Shown piece after piece: positions 18,178 through 28,786 of a stretch of DNA of 64,000 nucleotides. Location: assembly GCA_002163975.1 (NCBI GenBank), contig CP019636.1, positions 1,303,001 through 1,367,000 of the forward strand. Direction: 5' to 3'. The position numbers were made by a program, and so were the translations under genes. Origin of the DNA: Nostocales cyanobacterium HT-58-2 (GTDB taxonomy: Bacteria > Cyanobacteriota > Cyanobacteriia > Cyanobacteriales > Nostocaceae). The notes under the pieces were generated by a model that did no database searches, was not told the origin of the DNA, and worked only from the letters and a program-made list of their open reading frames with translations. Positions within the stretch are counted from its first letter, which is position 1. Every line of letters begins with the position of its first letter.

Positions 18178-19056
18178 ATGACCAGTCATCAAGAATCTGA
18201 GATAGATAAATCTGTAGCAGCAGAAATATGTAGTCCTCTACCGCTTATAAGACTTATATTTAACTATGGAATGACTGTAGTAGCATTCTTGCTCACAGCT
18301 TTAGCCCTGATTCCTTTGCTGTCATTACTATGGGAAATCATCGGGCGGGGCATATCAAGCCTCAAACCGTCCATGTTTGTGACATCAGTGATCTACGATG
18401 GATTTGGGAATGCGATTGTTGGCACCTTAGAAATGGTGGCAATTGCTTCATTATTTAGTGTTCCAACTGGGATCATGACAGGCATATTTCTGTCTGAAAT
18501 TGGTAAAGGAACTCAAATTGGTCGTGCTGTTCGCTTTATCGCTTCTATTCTCACTGGAGTCCCTTCTATTGTTGTAGGAATATTTGCTTATGCTGTAATC
18601 GTATTGATCACCAAGCAATTTAGTGCGATCGCAGGTGGTTTTGCATTGGCGGTTCTCATGCTTCCTGTTGTTGTACTGACAACAGAAGAAGCTTTAAAAC
18701 TAGTTCCTACTTCTGTACGTCTTGGATCTGCCGCTTTAGGAGGAACTCGTTTTCAGACAACTTTTCGCGTTGTTCTCACTGCGGCACTTCCTGCTATCAC
18801 GACAGGAGTTTTATTAGCTGTAGCTCGTGCTGCTGGTGAAACAGCACCCTTGATTTTTACTGCTTTGTTCAGTCTAGATTGGTCAAGCAATTTAATCAGT
18901 CCAACAGCTTCGCTATCGGTATTAGTTTTTAACTTGTACAATGACCCTTCGCCAGAGAAGACAGCAGTCGTCTGGACAGCTTCTCTTGTCTTGGTTGGGA
19001 TAATTATGTTAATCAGTATTCTCTCGCGTCTTTTTACAAGAAAGAGAAAAGTCTAA
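18178..19056 (+). CDS. pstA: Phosphate ABC transporter permease PstA
   Basis: A 292-residue permease with six predicted helices. The coupling region is EALKLVPTSVRLGSAALGGTRFQTTFRVVL, followed by AVARAAGETAPLIFTALFS, as in PstA proteins. An AGGG motif lies just before the ATG. It pairs with PstC to make the membrane channel. The gap to pstC is 132 bp and to pstB about 50 bp, consistent with one operon. Confidence 0.96.
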   Translation: MTSHQESEIDKSVAAEICSPLPLIRLIFNYGMTVVAFLLTALALIPLLSLLWEIIGRGISSLKPSMFVTSVIYDGFGNAIVGTLEMVAIASLFSVPTGIMTGIFLSEIGKGTQIGRAVRFIASILTGVPSIVVGIFAYAVIVLITKQFSAIAGGFALAVLMLPVVVLTTEEALKLVPTSVRLGSAALGGTRFQTTFRVVLTAALPAITTGVLLAVARAAGETAPLIFTALFSLDWSSNLISPTASLSVLVFNLYNDPSPEKTAVVWTASLVLVGIIMLISILSRLFTRKRKV

Positions 19057-19106
19057 TGCACAACTTTAGCAACGGTGTGAGTTTTTATTGTAGTACCTAG
19101 CACAGT

Positions 19107-19886
19107 ATGAGTAAGTTAAATCCAGCTATCAAAGTCAGGAATCTCCGCTTTTACTATGGCACTTCCAAAGCACTGGAAGGTGTGTCAATGGATATTTACG
19201 AGAACCAAGTCACCGCCATTATTGGTCCTAGTGGTTGTGGTAAATCAACTTTTATTAAATGCCTTAATCGCATTAGCGAACTAGAAGGACAAGTAAAAGT
19301 AGATGGCAGCGTAGAATTTTATGGTCAAAATATTTACAACTCTCGTGTTAACTTAAATCGGTTACGCCGCCAAATCGGTATGGTGTTCCAAAAGCCGAAT
19401 CTTTTTCCCATGAGTGTTTACGATAACATTGTCTACGGTGTGAAAATCGCTGGATGGCGTCCGAAAGCAGAATTAGATGAAATTGTAGAATTTGCTCTCA
19501 AAGGTGCTGCTATTTGGGATGAGGTAAAAGATAAGCTGCATAGATCAGCTTTAGGGCTTTCTGGCGGTCAACAGCAGCGCCTATGCATTGCCCGTGCTTT
19601 GGCAGTAAAACCAAAAGTCTTACTCATGGATGAGCCTTGTTCGGCTCTTGATCCCATTGCAACAATGAAAATTGAGGAGCTGATCTACAGTTTACGCAAT
19701 GAACTCACAATTGCAATTGTGACTCATAATATGCAGCAAGCAGCTCGCGTTTCTGATTTCACCGCTTTCTTTAGCACCGATGAAAGTCGCATTGGTCAGA
19801 TGGTTGAATTTGGAACAACAACTCAAATCTTCAGCAATGCTCTTGATTCTCGTACCCGCGACTACACTTCTGGACGTTTTGGATAA
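19107..19886 (+). CDS. pstB: Phosphate ABC transporter ATP-binding protein PstB
   Basis: A 259-residue ATPase. Walker A is GPSGCGKS, the signature is [15 protein letters not shown], Walker B is VLLMDEP and the switch His is in [11 protein letters not shown]. It powers phosphate uptake through PstCA. It ends the operon; no phoU follows, so the transporter-linked negative regulator must be encoded elsewhere. Confidence 0.97.
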   Translation: MSKLNPAIKVRNLRFYYGTSKALEGVSMDIYENQVTAIIGPSGCGKSTFIKCLNRISELEGQVKVDGSVEFYGQNIYNSRVNLNRLRRQIGMVFQKPNLFPMSVYDNIVYGVKIAGWRPKAELDEIVEFALKGAAIWDEVKDKLHRSALGLSGGQQQRLCIARALAVKPKVLLMDEPCSALDPIATMKIEELIYSLRNELTIAIVTHNMQQAARVSDFTAFFSTDESRIGQMVEFGTTTQIFSNALDSRTRDYTSGRFG

Positions 19887-20711
19887 AGAGTTTAACAAAG
19901 CTCATAAGGTTGTTGAGTTTGTCCATACTAATGATATTAAAGTCCTTTTGAATTTTATTCACAAATAATGTGAAAACAAAATACTTTTTCTTTGATTCAG
20001 CACAAGTTATTGTTGAGTCATGAATCATAGATAGGCTGGCGAGCGTTTTTTCAGTTGTCCTGTTGAGCAAGTTTATTGCCCACTGCCCACTAATTCTGCT
20101 GTTGGCTTTTAGCTCTTTCATAACTTTATCGAGAGAATATTCTGTAACCCTTACTGTGAAACGGTTTGTCTAAGAATCAATATTGCGGGCTTTGTGTGAG
20201 AAATGAAAGCCCAAATACCTCACAGTGTCTGGGTTTTAAGTTTTTCCTTTGATTCTTCTCTTAATCAAAGTGATGGAAGAGCATTTTGAGTCTAAACTCC
20301 AGTAGGGAGTGGTACCGCTTGGCGGAATTCACGCATTCAATGTTCGCTCATTCACACATTTTTAGATCACAAGCTTTTCGGTTATTTTGTGGACGCGTAG
20401 CGGTGAGACAGCACTGGACTCACCGCTACGCGTCAGTCCGAATTATAATTTTTCTCCGAACATGATATAATTGTGGGTTTTGATTAGATTACCAGATAAG
20501 ATCGCACTTAAACAAATTACAGAAAGATAGCTGACTTATTCTGACTTATTGCCAATATTTAATCTGAAAAGCACTGATTTTCTCTCTCTAACTCCTGACT
20601 TGATCAGACTTTTAAGGACTGCCTAAATTTTAGAGAAATCCTAATCTAACTTTAGGGTAATTTTCAACCCTAGTAAAACCAACTTCCATTGGAAAGGGAA
20701 TAGATAAAGTT
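19887..20711. other. Long intergenic region after pstB
   Basis: No credible gene is seen on either strand; short open frames here lack ribosome sites and family features. It contains the hairpin repeat at 20393-20433. The last ~60 bp form the upstream region of the IS-split secreted-protein gene. Confidence 0.5.
20393..20433. repeat. Palindromic repeat with 15-bp arms
   Basis: Arms ACGCGTAGCGGTGAG (20393-20407) and CTCACCGCTACGCGT (20419-20433) pair perfectly around an 11-nt loop. Phrases such as GTAGCGGTGAGACAGC recur in similar form near 32105, so this belongs to a genome-wide small palindrome family. Confidence 0.8.
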
Positions 20712-21000
20712 ATGAAAAGGAAATCCTTGACTTTAGCAGTTCTTGCTACAGGAGCGTGTTTTTTAGAGATTTTTTTCCCGCATCGTGTGCAAGCTCAGCC
20801 ACCAGCGTGTACACTCCAGACGTTGCAATCAGTATATGGATTACAGGCAACAGGGACAATTATTTCAGAACCTTTACCCCCAGGACCTTTTGGCAAAGTT
20901 GGCTGGGTTACCTTTGATGGTAATGGGAATTTTAGTGGTGATGATACTGTTAGCTTTAACGGTACGATAATTTCTAGAGTATTTAGCGAAAATTACACGG

Positions 21001-22272
21001 CTGAAGGGGTGACAAGAGGGCTGAAGTCGAGAAAATAGGGGAGTGTGACCGTTTTAAGGTAAAAAAAGATAGGTCAGATATTCTCAACAAGACCTATCAA
21101 ATGATAATGTTACCTAAATTCTATCAAAACTGCTTTTCCAATGTACTGACACCGACGCAGTACAAGATGCTCTCAATCTTGATTATGCTATTGCAATTTC
21201 ATAAAACTGTGACGATTGAGAAGCTCTCATCTGTATTTCCACAACCGATACTTTTTGAAAGTCGGCGACGGAGTATCCAAAGGTTTTTACTGCTGCCGCA
21301 ATTATCAATTCAATATCTGTGGTTTCCCCTGCTCAAAAGATGGATAAAAAACAGGGATATATTGGGAAAGAAACAACTGATATTTGCCATTGATAGAACA
21401 CAATGGCGTGACCAAAATGTGTTTGTCATCAGTTTCATTGAAGAAAAAAGAGCAATACCTGTTTACTGGTTATTGTTATCAAAAAGAGGATGTAGCAATT
21501 TGGGTGAGCAGAAAAAGTTAATTCGACCATTGCTGCGGTTGTTTAAAGGATATCGAATGTTGGTGCTGGGTGATAGAGAATTTCATAGCATCAAACTGGC
21601 GAATTGGTTACACAGCAAGGGAATTGACTTTGTGCTACGTCAAAAGCAAGGCACATATATTCGACAAGAAAATCAATCATATCAACGGTTACAATCTTTG
21701 GGATTAATTCCTGGTATCTCATTCTTCCTAACAGGTATTCAAGCAACTAAACAGAAAGGTTTTACTAAATTTAATTTAGCCGGATATTACAAGCGTAAAT
21801 ATCGTGGCAAAGTTGAGCCTGCTGGCTGGTTTTTACTGACTAACCTAAATAGTCTCGAATCAGCAAGGAAAGCATTCAAACTACGAAGTGGCATCGAGGC
21901 GATGTTTAAAGATTGTAAGACTGGTGGCTATAATCTCGAATCTACTTCTGCTGATGGTCAACGTCTGATAGCACTAATTTTATTAATTGCTATCGCATAT
22001 ACTTGTGCTGTTAATGCTGGTCGTCGCTCCCGCCAGATGGGACTACAAAAATATGTTGGTCGTCTGAAGGAATTACACCGATTACATCGCCGACATAGTA
22101 CATTTTGGGTTGGTTTATATGGTCTACTTTGGGTGGGAGCAATGGAATTTTGGGCTCATTTCGCTCATGATTTGATGCGCTTAAAGCCCAGTAAATTACC
22201 TTATTTTCACAAGGGTCTACGTGCTATGTCTCTTATCCAATCTGCTTTGTAGCTTCTTTGTCACCCCTTCAG
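21001..22272 (+). mobile_element. IS4-family insertion sequence, complete, with 9-bp target duplication
   Basis: A 1272-bp element with 14-bp perfect terminal inverted repeats (CTGAAGGGGTGACA at the left, its complement at the right). It is flanked by the direct repeat ATTACACGG at 20992-21000 and 22273-22281. The 9-bp duplication and the CTGA end fit the IS4/IS10 group. All parts are intact, so insertion is recent. Confidence 0.95.
21101..22252 (+). CDS. IS4 family transposase
   Basis: A 383-residue DDE transposase. First D in IFAIDRTQWRDQ, second D in VLGDREFHSIKLANWL, and the Y(2)R(3)E(6)K signature region in KLRSGIEAMFKDCKTGGYNLE, which contains R, E and K in the expected order. The frame is uninterrupted and fills the element. 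It inserted into a secreted-protein gene on the same strand. Confidence 0.93.
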   Translation: MIMLPKFYQNCFSNVLTPTQYKMLSILIMLLQFHKTVTIEKLSSVFPQPILFESRRRSIQRFLLLPQLSIQYLWFPLLKRWIKNRDILGKKQLIFAIDRTQWRDQNVFVISFIEEKRAIPVYWLLLSKRGCSNLGEQKKLIRPLLRLFKGYRMLVLGDREFHSIKLANWLHSKGIDFVLRQKQGTYIRQENQSYQRLQSLGLIPGISFFLTGIQATKQKGFTKFNLAGYYKRKYRGKVEPAGWFLLTNLNSLESARKAFKLRSGIEAMFKDCKTGGYNLESTSADGQRLIALILLIAIAYTCAVNAGRRSRQMGLQKYVGRLKELHRLHRRHSTFWVGLYGLLWVGAMEFWAHFAHDLMRLKPSKLPYFHKGLRAMSLIQSAL

Positions 22273-22436
22273 ATTACACGGTAGAGTCGAGCTGCAAGAT
22301 TTCTTTGAGCTTCACGGATAACCTTGGTAATTCCGGCAGCTTGCAAGGAGTGATTGTCAATCAAGGCAAAAAAATTCTCTTACTTCAAGTTGTTCCTGCC
22401 GGGAGAGTAATCACAAGTACAGCCGAAAAAATATAA

Positions 22437-23157
22437 AGCAATCTAAGAGGATGTCTCAGAAGTTTACCAAAGGTCTAATTTCTCATTTCAACATGATCTT
22501 TTCACTTCAAGAGATATCCTCTAAAGCACTTAAGGCGTAAATATATGTCCAGCTAGAGAGGTTGATCTGTGAGCGCAGCCAGTGAACAGTTTAAGGCGGC
22601 GCTTTCATTGATTTTTTGGATCTCCCTAATGGCGGAGGGAAAAACTTATCTTGGCAGAACTACCTGGTGGTTACGAAGGAGAATTCGGTCCAGGAATAAA
22701 AGCTTTAGTTTGTGCTAAGTATACGAAGGACGACACTACAAGAAGTTAAGCCCGGTGGTCACTTGTCATCAAAAAATTCTCGATGACTTTTTGGATAATT
22801 TCTATGATTACTACAGGGATGTACCCAATATTAGAACCGCTATGAGTGAATTTTTCAGTGACTTCATAGTGATACTAGCTTTAATTGGATTCATCCTGCT
22901 TCAGAAAAAATATTTTTAATCAAATCATTTCTTATTCTTAACCTACATATGAGAATTTCGATGGGGATGTAGAGAAGATAAACTTTACAGGTTCAGTACA
23001 TCTCAAATTTTGACAGATGTCAAGGGCTTGTTTGCCATAAACATCTATCAAGAAAGAGATTCAATCTCAATTTTTGTGCTGCAAATAAACACTTAACTTA
23101 AGCCAGACAAAAATATCCAGCGAAAAAATTAGGTTGTGATCAAACTAGGGAAAAACT
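22437..23157 (+). other. Intergenic region before the GDPD gene with transposase-like scrap and small frame
   Basis: Positions 22651-22749 read LAELPGGYEGEFGPGIKALV, which resembles the start of a cyanobacterial transposase and then stops; it is probably decayed. A 54-codon frame from GTG 22755 to 22919 ends with a hydrophobic stretch (FIVILALIGFILL) and could be a small membrane peptide, but it lacks a clear ribosome site. A candidate Pho box follows at 22915-22944. Confidence 0.35.
22915..22944 (+). promoter_or_regulatory. Candidate Pho box upstream of the GDPD/phytase-like gene
   Basis: TTTAATCA (22915), CATTTCTT (22926) and CTTAACCT (22937) are spaced at exactly 11 bp. The outer two match the Pho 8-mer, and CTTAACCT is the textbook unit; the middle one is weak. 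It lies 214 bp before the start codon. Confidence 0.55.
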
Positions 23158-26100
23158 ATGGCAAACGTGACACTCAAGGGATTTGCTTCACTACCAGCAG
23201 ATACATTTGCTGACGGTCCTCCATCTGGTAATTTCATCACAGGCAGTACCAATGGAAGAACCATTCCGTTTTCCAGCCAACCCGTTCAAGGCTTTAGTGG
23301 CGTACAGTTTGCCGACCAAAACACTTTTTGGTTCCTTTCTGATAATGGTTTTGGGGCAAAAAATAACAGTGCTGATTACTTGTTGCGGATTTATCGTCTT
23401 AACCCTAGCTTCCAAACTACTCAAGGGGGTGAAGGTAGTGTTCAGGTATTAAACTTTATTCAGTTAGCTGACCCTGATAAAAAAGCTCCCTTCAAAATTG
23501 TTAATGAAAATACTCAAGACCGCCCATTGACAGGGGCAGACTTTGATGTGGAGTCTTTTGTCTTAGCAAAGGACGGCACAATATGGGTAGGTGACGAGTT
23601 TGGTCCTTACCTGCTGCACTTTGACAGCGCTGGTAAACTGCTTGAGGCTCCTATCTCCGTACCTAATGCCAGTGTCGTTAAGCTCAACACCCTCAATGGT
23701 CAGGCACCGCTTGTGATTGGACACCGGGGAGCAAGTGGTGAATTGCCAGAACACACTCTAGAGGCTTACAAGCTAGCAATCGAAAGAGGCGCAGACTTCA
23801 TTGAACCAGATTTGGTTTCTACAAAGGATGGAGTGCTGATTGCTCGCCACGAACCGAATTTGATTAATACGACCGATGTTGCCAGTCGCCCAGAGTTTGC
23901 CGATCGCAAAAAGGTCAAAGTCATCGATGGTGGTGCTCCCGAAGAAGGTTTCTGGGCTGAAGATTTTACCCTGGCAGAAATTAAGATCTTACGGGCAGTT
24001 ATGCCTCAAAGCTTCCGCACTCAAGTCTTCAACGGAGTCTTTGAAATTCCTACCTTTGAAGAAGTCATCAATTTAGTCAAAGAGGTAGAAGCACAAACAG
24101 GCAAAAAAATTGGTATCTATCCGGAAACCAAGCATCCCACTTATCACGATTCTATTGGTCTATCTCTGGAAGAACCCCTGCTAGCAACCCTGGAAAATAC
24201 AGGGTTTACTGACCCTAGCCGCATTTTCATCCAATCTTTTGAAACCAGTAATCTCAAAGAACTGAATCAGAAAACAGATATACCCTTAGTTCAGTTATTA
24301 GACGCTATTGACGTTAGAGATGATGGTTCACTGATTGAGACTCAGCCCTACGATTTGGTTGTGAGTGGTGATCGCCGTACCTATGCAGATCTACGGACAC
24401 CAGAAGGCTTAAAAGAAATTGCGACTTACGCTGATGGTATTGGTCCTTGGAAGCGGATGATTGTCTCTGTGAAGACGGTTGATAAAGATGGAGATGGCAA
24501 GCCAGATGACTTAAACAATGATGGTGTCATCAATGATGCTGATAAAGTCACCACTAAACCGACAACACTTGTACAAGATGCCCATGCAGTAGGGCTACAA
24601 GTACATCCCTACACCTTCCGCAACGAAGGGCTTTATCTGGCCTCAGACTACAACGGTAATCCACAATTGGAGTTTAGGCAGTTTTTCCAGCTTGGTGTTG
24701 ACGCCCTCTTCACCGACTTCCCTGGTACTGGCAACCTCGTACGCGACCAATTAACTGCACCTTTTGTACTTTCTCCTGACAACCCTGATGTCCTAAAGAA
24801 GGCTCAATTTGATACCTTAACTGGCGATGCTCCTATTGTTATTGGTCATAGGGGAGCGAGTGGTTTGCGTCCAGAGCATACTTTGGAGTCTTACAAAGTA
24901 GCGATCGCTTTGGGTGCTGATTTTATCGAACCTGACTTAGTAGCGACTAAAGATGGAGTGCTGATTGCCCGTCACGAAAACGCTCTTGCCATTCTCAACC
25001 CAGACGGAACAATCAACAACACTGACACCAGCACAGATGTTTATCAACGCCATGAGTTTGCTGATCGCCTGACTACCAAAGTGATTGATGGTCGCACTAT
25101 CCGAGGTTGGTTCTCAGAAGACTTCACTTTAGAAGAAATCAAAACTCTCAATGCCATTGAACGCTTACCTGACCTACGAGGAACCGAATACAACAATGAT
25201 GGTTTAAAAATTCCTACCCTGGAAGAAGTGATCGACCTAGTGAAGCAGGTTGAAAAAGAAACTGGGCGCAAAATTGGTATTTATCCTGAAACCAAGCATC
25301 CTACCTATTTTGCAACTGAGGGCAAACGCTTAGATGGTACCCCCATCAATACCAACTTGGGCAAAGAACTGGTTGATACTCTGGTTGCCAAAAACTTTAC
25401 TGACCCGAAGCGGATATTCATCCAATCTTTTGAAGTTGGCAATTTGCAGGAACTCAATGATGTGCTGTTGCCTCAAGCGGGAATTGATGTACCACTCGTT
25501 CAGCTCTATGGCGGCGCAACACAAAAACCATATGACTTTGTGGTGAGTGGTGACTCCCGCACTTATGGTGACTTGACAACTCCAGCAGGGTTGGATTTTG
25601 TAAATGATTATGCCAGTGGGATTGGTCCTGATAAACGCTTGATTGTACCCGCGCAAACCGTTGACCGCAATGGTGATGGTCAACCAGATGACCTCAATGG
25701 CGATGGCACAATTAGTGATGCTGACAGATTTTTGGGTAATCCTACAACTTTAGTTCAAGATGCCCACGCTGCAAAATTACTGGTACATCCCTACACTCTC
25801 CGTAACGAAGGCTTTTACTTAGCACAAGATTACAACGGTGATCCCACCCAGGAGTTTAAGCAGCTCATACAGTTGGGAGTTGATGGTTTCTTCACCGATT
25901 TCCCAGGAACTGGAAATACTGTACGTAATCTTTATGTAGGGGAACCTCTTGTCTCTAATCTTGCCAGTTCAAAAGGTTTTGAGGGCTTGGCAATTAACCC
26001 AGATAAAACAATCCTGTACCCATTACTTGAAGGAACTGTTGTTGGCGATCCTGCAGGTTCATTGAGAATCTACAAGTACGACTTAAATGCTAACCAATTT

Positions 26101-26619
26101 GACGGTTTAGCTGGTTACTATCAGTTAGAGAACCCCAACAACGCTATTGGTGATTTCACCGTTGTTAACGATAATGAATATCTCGTTATCGAACGTGATA
26201 ATGGTCAAGCTGCTGATGCGAAGTTTAAAAAGATTTTCAAAGTAGACCTTTCCGAAAAAGATGCCAGTGGCTTTGTGGCAAAAGAAGAAGTCGCGGATCT
26301 TCTCAATATTCAAGATCCAAATGACTTGAATCAAGATGGCAGCAAGCAGTTTACTTTCCCCTTTACAACCATTGAAAATGTGTTGGTGCTAGATCCGAAC
26401 ACCATTCTGGTTGCCAACGATAACAACTATCCCTTCTCTATTGGACGACCACCTGCGATCGACAACAATGAAATCATCGTCCTAGGGTTAGAAAAACCTC
26501 TTAGTCTTGACCCGCGTGTGGGTCTTGCCGGACTTGACAATAATACCCTACTAAATGGATATAATGACGGGCTAGGTACTCAAAATTGGGCACAGCTTAA
26601 TAGTGGGGATATTGTCTAA
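23158..26619 (+). CDS. Tandem glycerophosphodiester phosphodiesterase in a phytase-like fold
   Basis: A 1153-residue protein. Residues 1-180 match the first part of an esterase-like phytase propeller ([20 protein letters not shown]). Two GDPD domains follow at about 181-525 and 560-920, starting [18 protein letters not shown] and [18 protein letters not shown], each with the catalytic His, Glu/Asp (FIEPDLV) and HE pairs. Each GDPD also holds an Asp-rich loop ([30 protein letters not shown]) that looks Ca2+-binding. Residues about 930-1153 complete the propeller. It should release phosphate from deacylated phospholipids. No N-terminal signal is visible, so export may use a type I route. Confidence 0.88.
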   Translation: MANVTLKGFASLPADTFADGPPSGNFITGSTNGRTIPFSSQPVQGFSGVQFADQNTFWFLSDNGFGAKNNSADYLLRIYRLNPSFQTTQGGEGSVQVLNFIQLADPDKKAPFKIVNENTQDRPLTGADFDVESFVLAKDGTIWVGDEFGPYLLHFDSAGKLLEAPISVPNASVVKLNTLNGQAPLVIGHRGASGELPEHTLEAYKLAIERGADFIEPDLVSTKDGVLIARHEPNLINTTDVASRPEFADRKKVKVIDGGAPEEGFWAEDFTLAEIKILRAVMPQSFRTQVFNGVFEIPTFEEVINLVKEVEAQTGKKIGIYPETKHPTYHDSIGLSLEEPLLATLENTGFTDPSRIFIQSFETSNLKELNQKTDIPLVQLLDAIDVRDDGSLIETQPYDLVVSGDRRTYADLRTPEGLKEIATYADGIGPWKRMIVSVKTVDKDGDGKPDDLNNDGVINDADKVTTKPTTLVQDAHAVGLQVHPYTFRNEGLYLASDYNGNPQLEFRQFFQLGVDALFTDFPGTGNLVRDQLTAPFVLSPDNPDVLKKAQFDTLTGDAPIVIGHRGASGLRPEHTLESYKVAIALGADFIEPDLVATKDGVLIARHENALAILNPDGTINNTDTSTDVYQRHEFADRLTTKVIDGRTIRGWFSEDFTLEEIKTLNAIERLPDLRGTEYNNDGLKIPTLEEVIDLVKQVEKETGRKIGIYPETKHPTYFATEGKRLDGTPINTNLGKELVDTLVAKNFTDPKRIFIQSFEVGNLQELNDVLLPQAGIDVPLVQLYGGATQKPYDFVVSGDSRTYGDLTTPAGLDFVNDYASGIGPDKRLIVPAQTVDRNGDGQPDDLNGDGTISDADRFLGNPTTLVQDAHAAKLLVHPYTLRNEGFYLAQDYNGDPTQEFKQLIQLGVDGFFTDFPGTGNTVRNLYVGEPLVSNLASSKGFEGLAINPDKTILYPLLEGTVVGDPAGSLRIYKYDLNANQFDGLAGYYQLENPNNAIGDFTVVNDNEYLVIERDNGQAADAKFKKIFKVDLSEKDASGFVAKEEVADLLNIQDPNDLNQDGSKQFTFPFTTIENVLVLDPNTILVANDNNYPFSIGRPPAIDNNEIIVLGLEKPLSLDPRVGLAGLDNNTLLNGYNDGLGTQNWAQLNSGDIV

Positions 26620-26661
26620 TCAAAATCGATACCAGAGTTTTTATTCTTCCACTTCAATTCG

Positions 26662-26691
26662 CCCTCACTCCAAACGTGGGGGTATTTTTTT
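26662..26691 (+). terminator. Rho-independent terminator after the GDPD gene
   Basis: Arms CCCTCAC and GTGGGGG (one G-T pair) with a 7-nt loop are followed by TATTTTTTT, 42 bp past the stop codon. The rest of the 26620-26946 gap shows no gene. Confidence 0.75.
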
Positions 26692-26946
26692 ACTCCCATA
26701 AGTTGTCGCGCTTATAATCTACATATTATTTTGCTCTCGTCAATCATTGAAACCCTCTTCCCTTCAGCAAAAATTCACAACGGCTGCTCACTTTCACGGA
26801 TACGAGACTCAAACAAATAATGAAGTTGCTTGTTAATGTTCAGTACAGTAGAACTAGAAAGACTATTATTAAAATATCTTGATAAAACACAAAGAGTTAC
26901 CTAACTTGACATAGCCAAAAGTCTGCACCACAACATTTAGGAGGTT

Positions 26947-27765
26947 ATGATTCCAGTTTTACAAGTCGGCGATCGCGCCATTAGCTACGATGAACTTATT
27001 TCCCTACTGAAACAGTACGGAATGCTGCCACAGTTGGTGAGAGAGATTCTTATAGACAATGCGATCACCAACCAGACTCTGACACAAGAAGAACACAATC
27101 AAGCATATAAGCAGTTTTACCAGCAGCATCAGTTGAATTCTGAGGATGATCTGCAAACATGGTTGCAAGCTCATGGTCTAGACCGTGAACAACTAGAGTA
27201 TCTAGCCACTCGTAATATAAAACTGGAAAACTTCAAAAGAAGCACTTGGGCAGATAAGTTACAGTCCTACTTTCTTCAGCGTAAGGCAAAGTTAGATAGG
27301 GTTGTTTATTCTCTCATTCGGGTTAAAGATATTTGTATTGCCCAAGAGCTTTACTTCCGAATTCAGGAAGGAGAACAGTCTTTTAGCGAACTTGCTCGTG
27401 AATATTCTCAAGGTCCAGAGGCTCAAACAGGCGGCTTAATTGGTCCGGTGGAGTTAGGAATTCCTCATCCAGCCTTAGCAAATATACTGGCATCAGTTCA
27501 GCCTGGTCAGCTTCTACCACCAAAACCTTTGGGAGATTGGATTGTGATTGTACAGCTCGAAAAGTTTCTACCAGCTCAGCTAGATGAAGAAATGCGACAG
27601 CGCCTGCTCAATGAACTATTTGAATATTGGTTACAAACCGAGTTAAAAGAGAATTTACAAAACGTACAGACTCAATCTTTACAGCATCAAGTTGAACTAC
27701 GGGGCGTTGTTAGTGCTGACATACCACCAGAAGTGTTTTTTTCAGACCCCAGTACATCAACATAA
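26947..27765 (+). CDS. Parvulin-type peptidylprolyl isomerase
   Basis: A 272-residue protein with a SurA/PpiC layout. An N-terminal helical part (about 1-110) is followed by a parvulin domain (about 115-215) containing GEQSFSELAREYSQGPEAQTGG and PVELGIPHPALANIL. A strong Shine-Dalgarno (AGGAGG) precedes the ATG. No signal peptide is visible. It speeds cis-trans proline isomerisation during folding. In related cyanobacteria such proteins sit near type I secretion genes; the upstream RTX-free but Ca2+-loop-rich GDPD protein could be a client, which is inference. Confidence 0.85.
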   Translation: MIPVLQVGDRAISYDELISLLKQYGMLPQLVREILIDNAITNQTLTQEEHNQAYKQFYQQHQLNSEDDLQTWLQAHGLDREQLEYLATRNIKLENFKRSTWADKLQSYFLQRKAKLDRVVYSLIRVKDICIAQELYFRIQEGEQSFSELAREYSQGPEAQTGGLIGPVELGIPHPALANILASVQPGQLLPPKPLGDWIVIVQLEKFLPAQLDEEMRQRLLNELFEYWLQTELKENLQNVQTQSLQHQVELRGVVSADIPPEVFFSDPSTST

Positions 27766-28032
27766 TAGTCCCCACAGACCCCACCGCGCTTTGTCTGAGG
27801 CTTCCCATCTCATTTGCCGTTACGACCTCAAGCGTCAAGCCCAGACACAAGCAGAGGGTCTAAGACAGCAGAAGGCTAGCGATTGCCTTCTAAAGATGGT
27901 ACCTCTTCATGATCCTGCTAATGGTTTTTGATGACATATTAAAAATCCTAATTTGACTTATTAAATTTTTAAAAGTGTTAAACAGGATTATTTAAGATAG
28001 TCTGTTAATAAATATTTACATTTTAATTAAAA

Positions 28033-28731
28033 ATGTTAAGAATTATTACAGACTTTGATGGTCCCATCATTGATGTTTCTGAGCGCTACTACCGTGTGTA
28101 TCAGTACTGCTTGGAAAAGATTCGACGTCCAGATCAACAAGTCAGACAACTGGGTAAATCCGAGTTTTGGCAGCTGAAACGATCACGCATTCCCGAAAAA
28201 CAAATTGGTATGATTTCTGGGCTTGATGAGGCGCAAGCACAAGAGTTTTCTCAACTGCGGCGCAAAACAGTGCATACAGAACCTTACTTTGAGTACGATA
28301 GCCTCACTCCTGGTGCAGTGGAGGCATTGTTAAAAATTCAACAAACGGGTGTTGATTTAGTCGTTATGACTATGCGTCGAGTTTGGGAATTAGATTATGC
28401 CTTCAAAAAATATAATTTAGGGAAATTTTTCCCAGAAAATCGCTGTTATTGCCTGAGCAACGACTACGTCAAAACTCGTGACATTGATGATAAACCTTTG
28501 TTAATGGCACGTGCAATTAAGGAACTTCCTCCAACTTCTGATACTTGGATGGTGGGAGATACAGAAGCTGACATTATTTCTGCGACAAAGCACGGTATTA
28601 AGATGATAGCTGTGGAGTGTGGTATTCGCGATCGCGCACAATTGGAACCTTATCAACCAGATCTCATTGTGAAGGATTTGAGAGCTGCTGTAGATTTAGT
28701 TCTAGACAGAGCATTACAACAAGCTACTTGA
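28033..28731 (+). CDS. HAD family hydrolase
   Basis: A 232-residue HAD enzyme. Motif I is DFDGP (D7, D9), motif II is the Thr in VVMTMRR and motif IV is WMVGDTEADIISA. A helical cap lies between. This pattern is that of small phosphatases (phosphoglycolate phosphatase-like). The substrate is not predictable. It is monocistronic, with a GCGATCGC site near its end. Confidence 0.88.
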   Translation: MLRIITDFDGPIIDVSERYYRVYQYCLEKIRRPDQQVRQLGKSEFWQLKRSRIPEKQIGMISGLDEAQAQEFSQLRRKTVHTEPYFEYDSLTPGAVEALLKIQQTGVDLVVMTMRRVWELDYAFKKYNLGKFFPENRCYCLSNDYVKTRDIDDKPLLMARAIKELPPTSDTWMVGDTEADIISATKHGIKMIAVECGIRDRAQLEPYQPDLIVKDLRAAVDLVLDRALQQAT

Positions 28732-28786
28732 GTTGGGAAGGAAAATTGGTCCTTGATTCATCCAATTTCCATTCCCAAATATCTAT

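Larger units (their letters stand above)
20712..22436 (+). pseudogene. Small secreted protein gene split by an IS4-family element
   Basis: The 5' part (20712-21000) encodes a signal peptide (MKRKSLTLAVLATGACFLEI, cleavage near VQAQ) and GKVGWVTFDGNGNFSGDDT. The 3' part is 22282-22436. Removing 21001-22272 and one copy of the 9-bp target duplication rejoins the frame exactly, giving a 147-residue protein whose junction reads SENYTVESSCKISLSF and which ends VITSTAEKI. Family unknown; the fold looks like a small beta-rich exported protein. As it stands, translation runs into the IS and stops after 108 residues. Confidence 0.92.

Noticed and set aside
19831..20121. 96-codon frame on the minus strand after pstB
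   Set aside because: It overlaps the pstB 3' end on the other strand and shows no protein-like features; likely a shadow frame.
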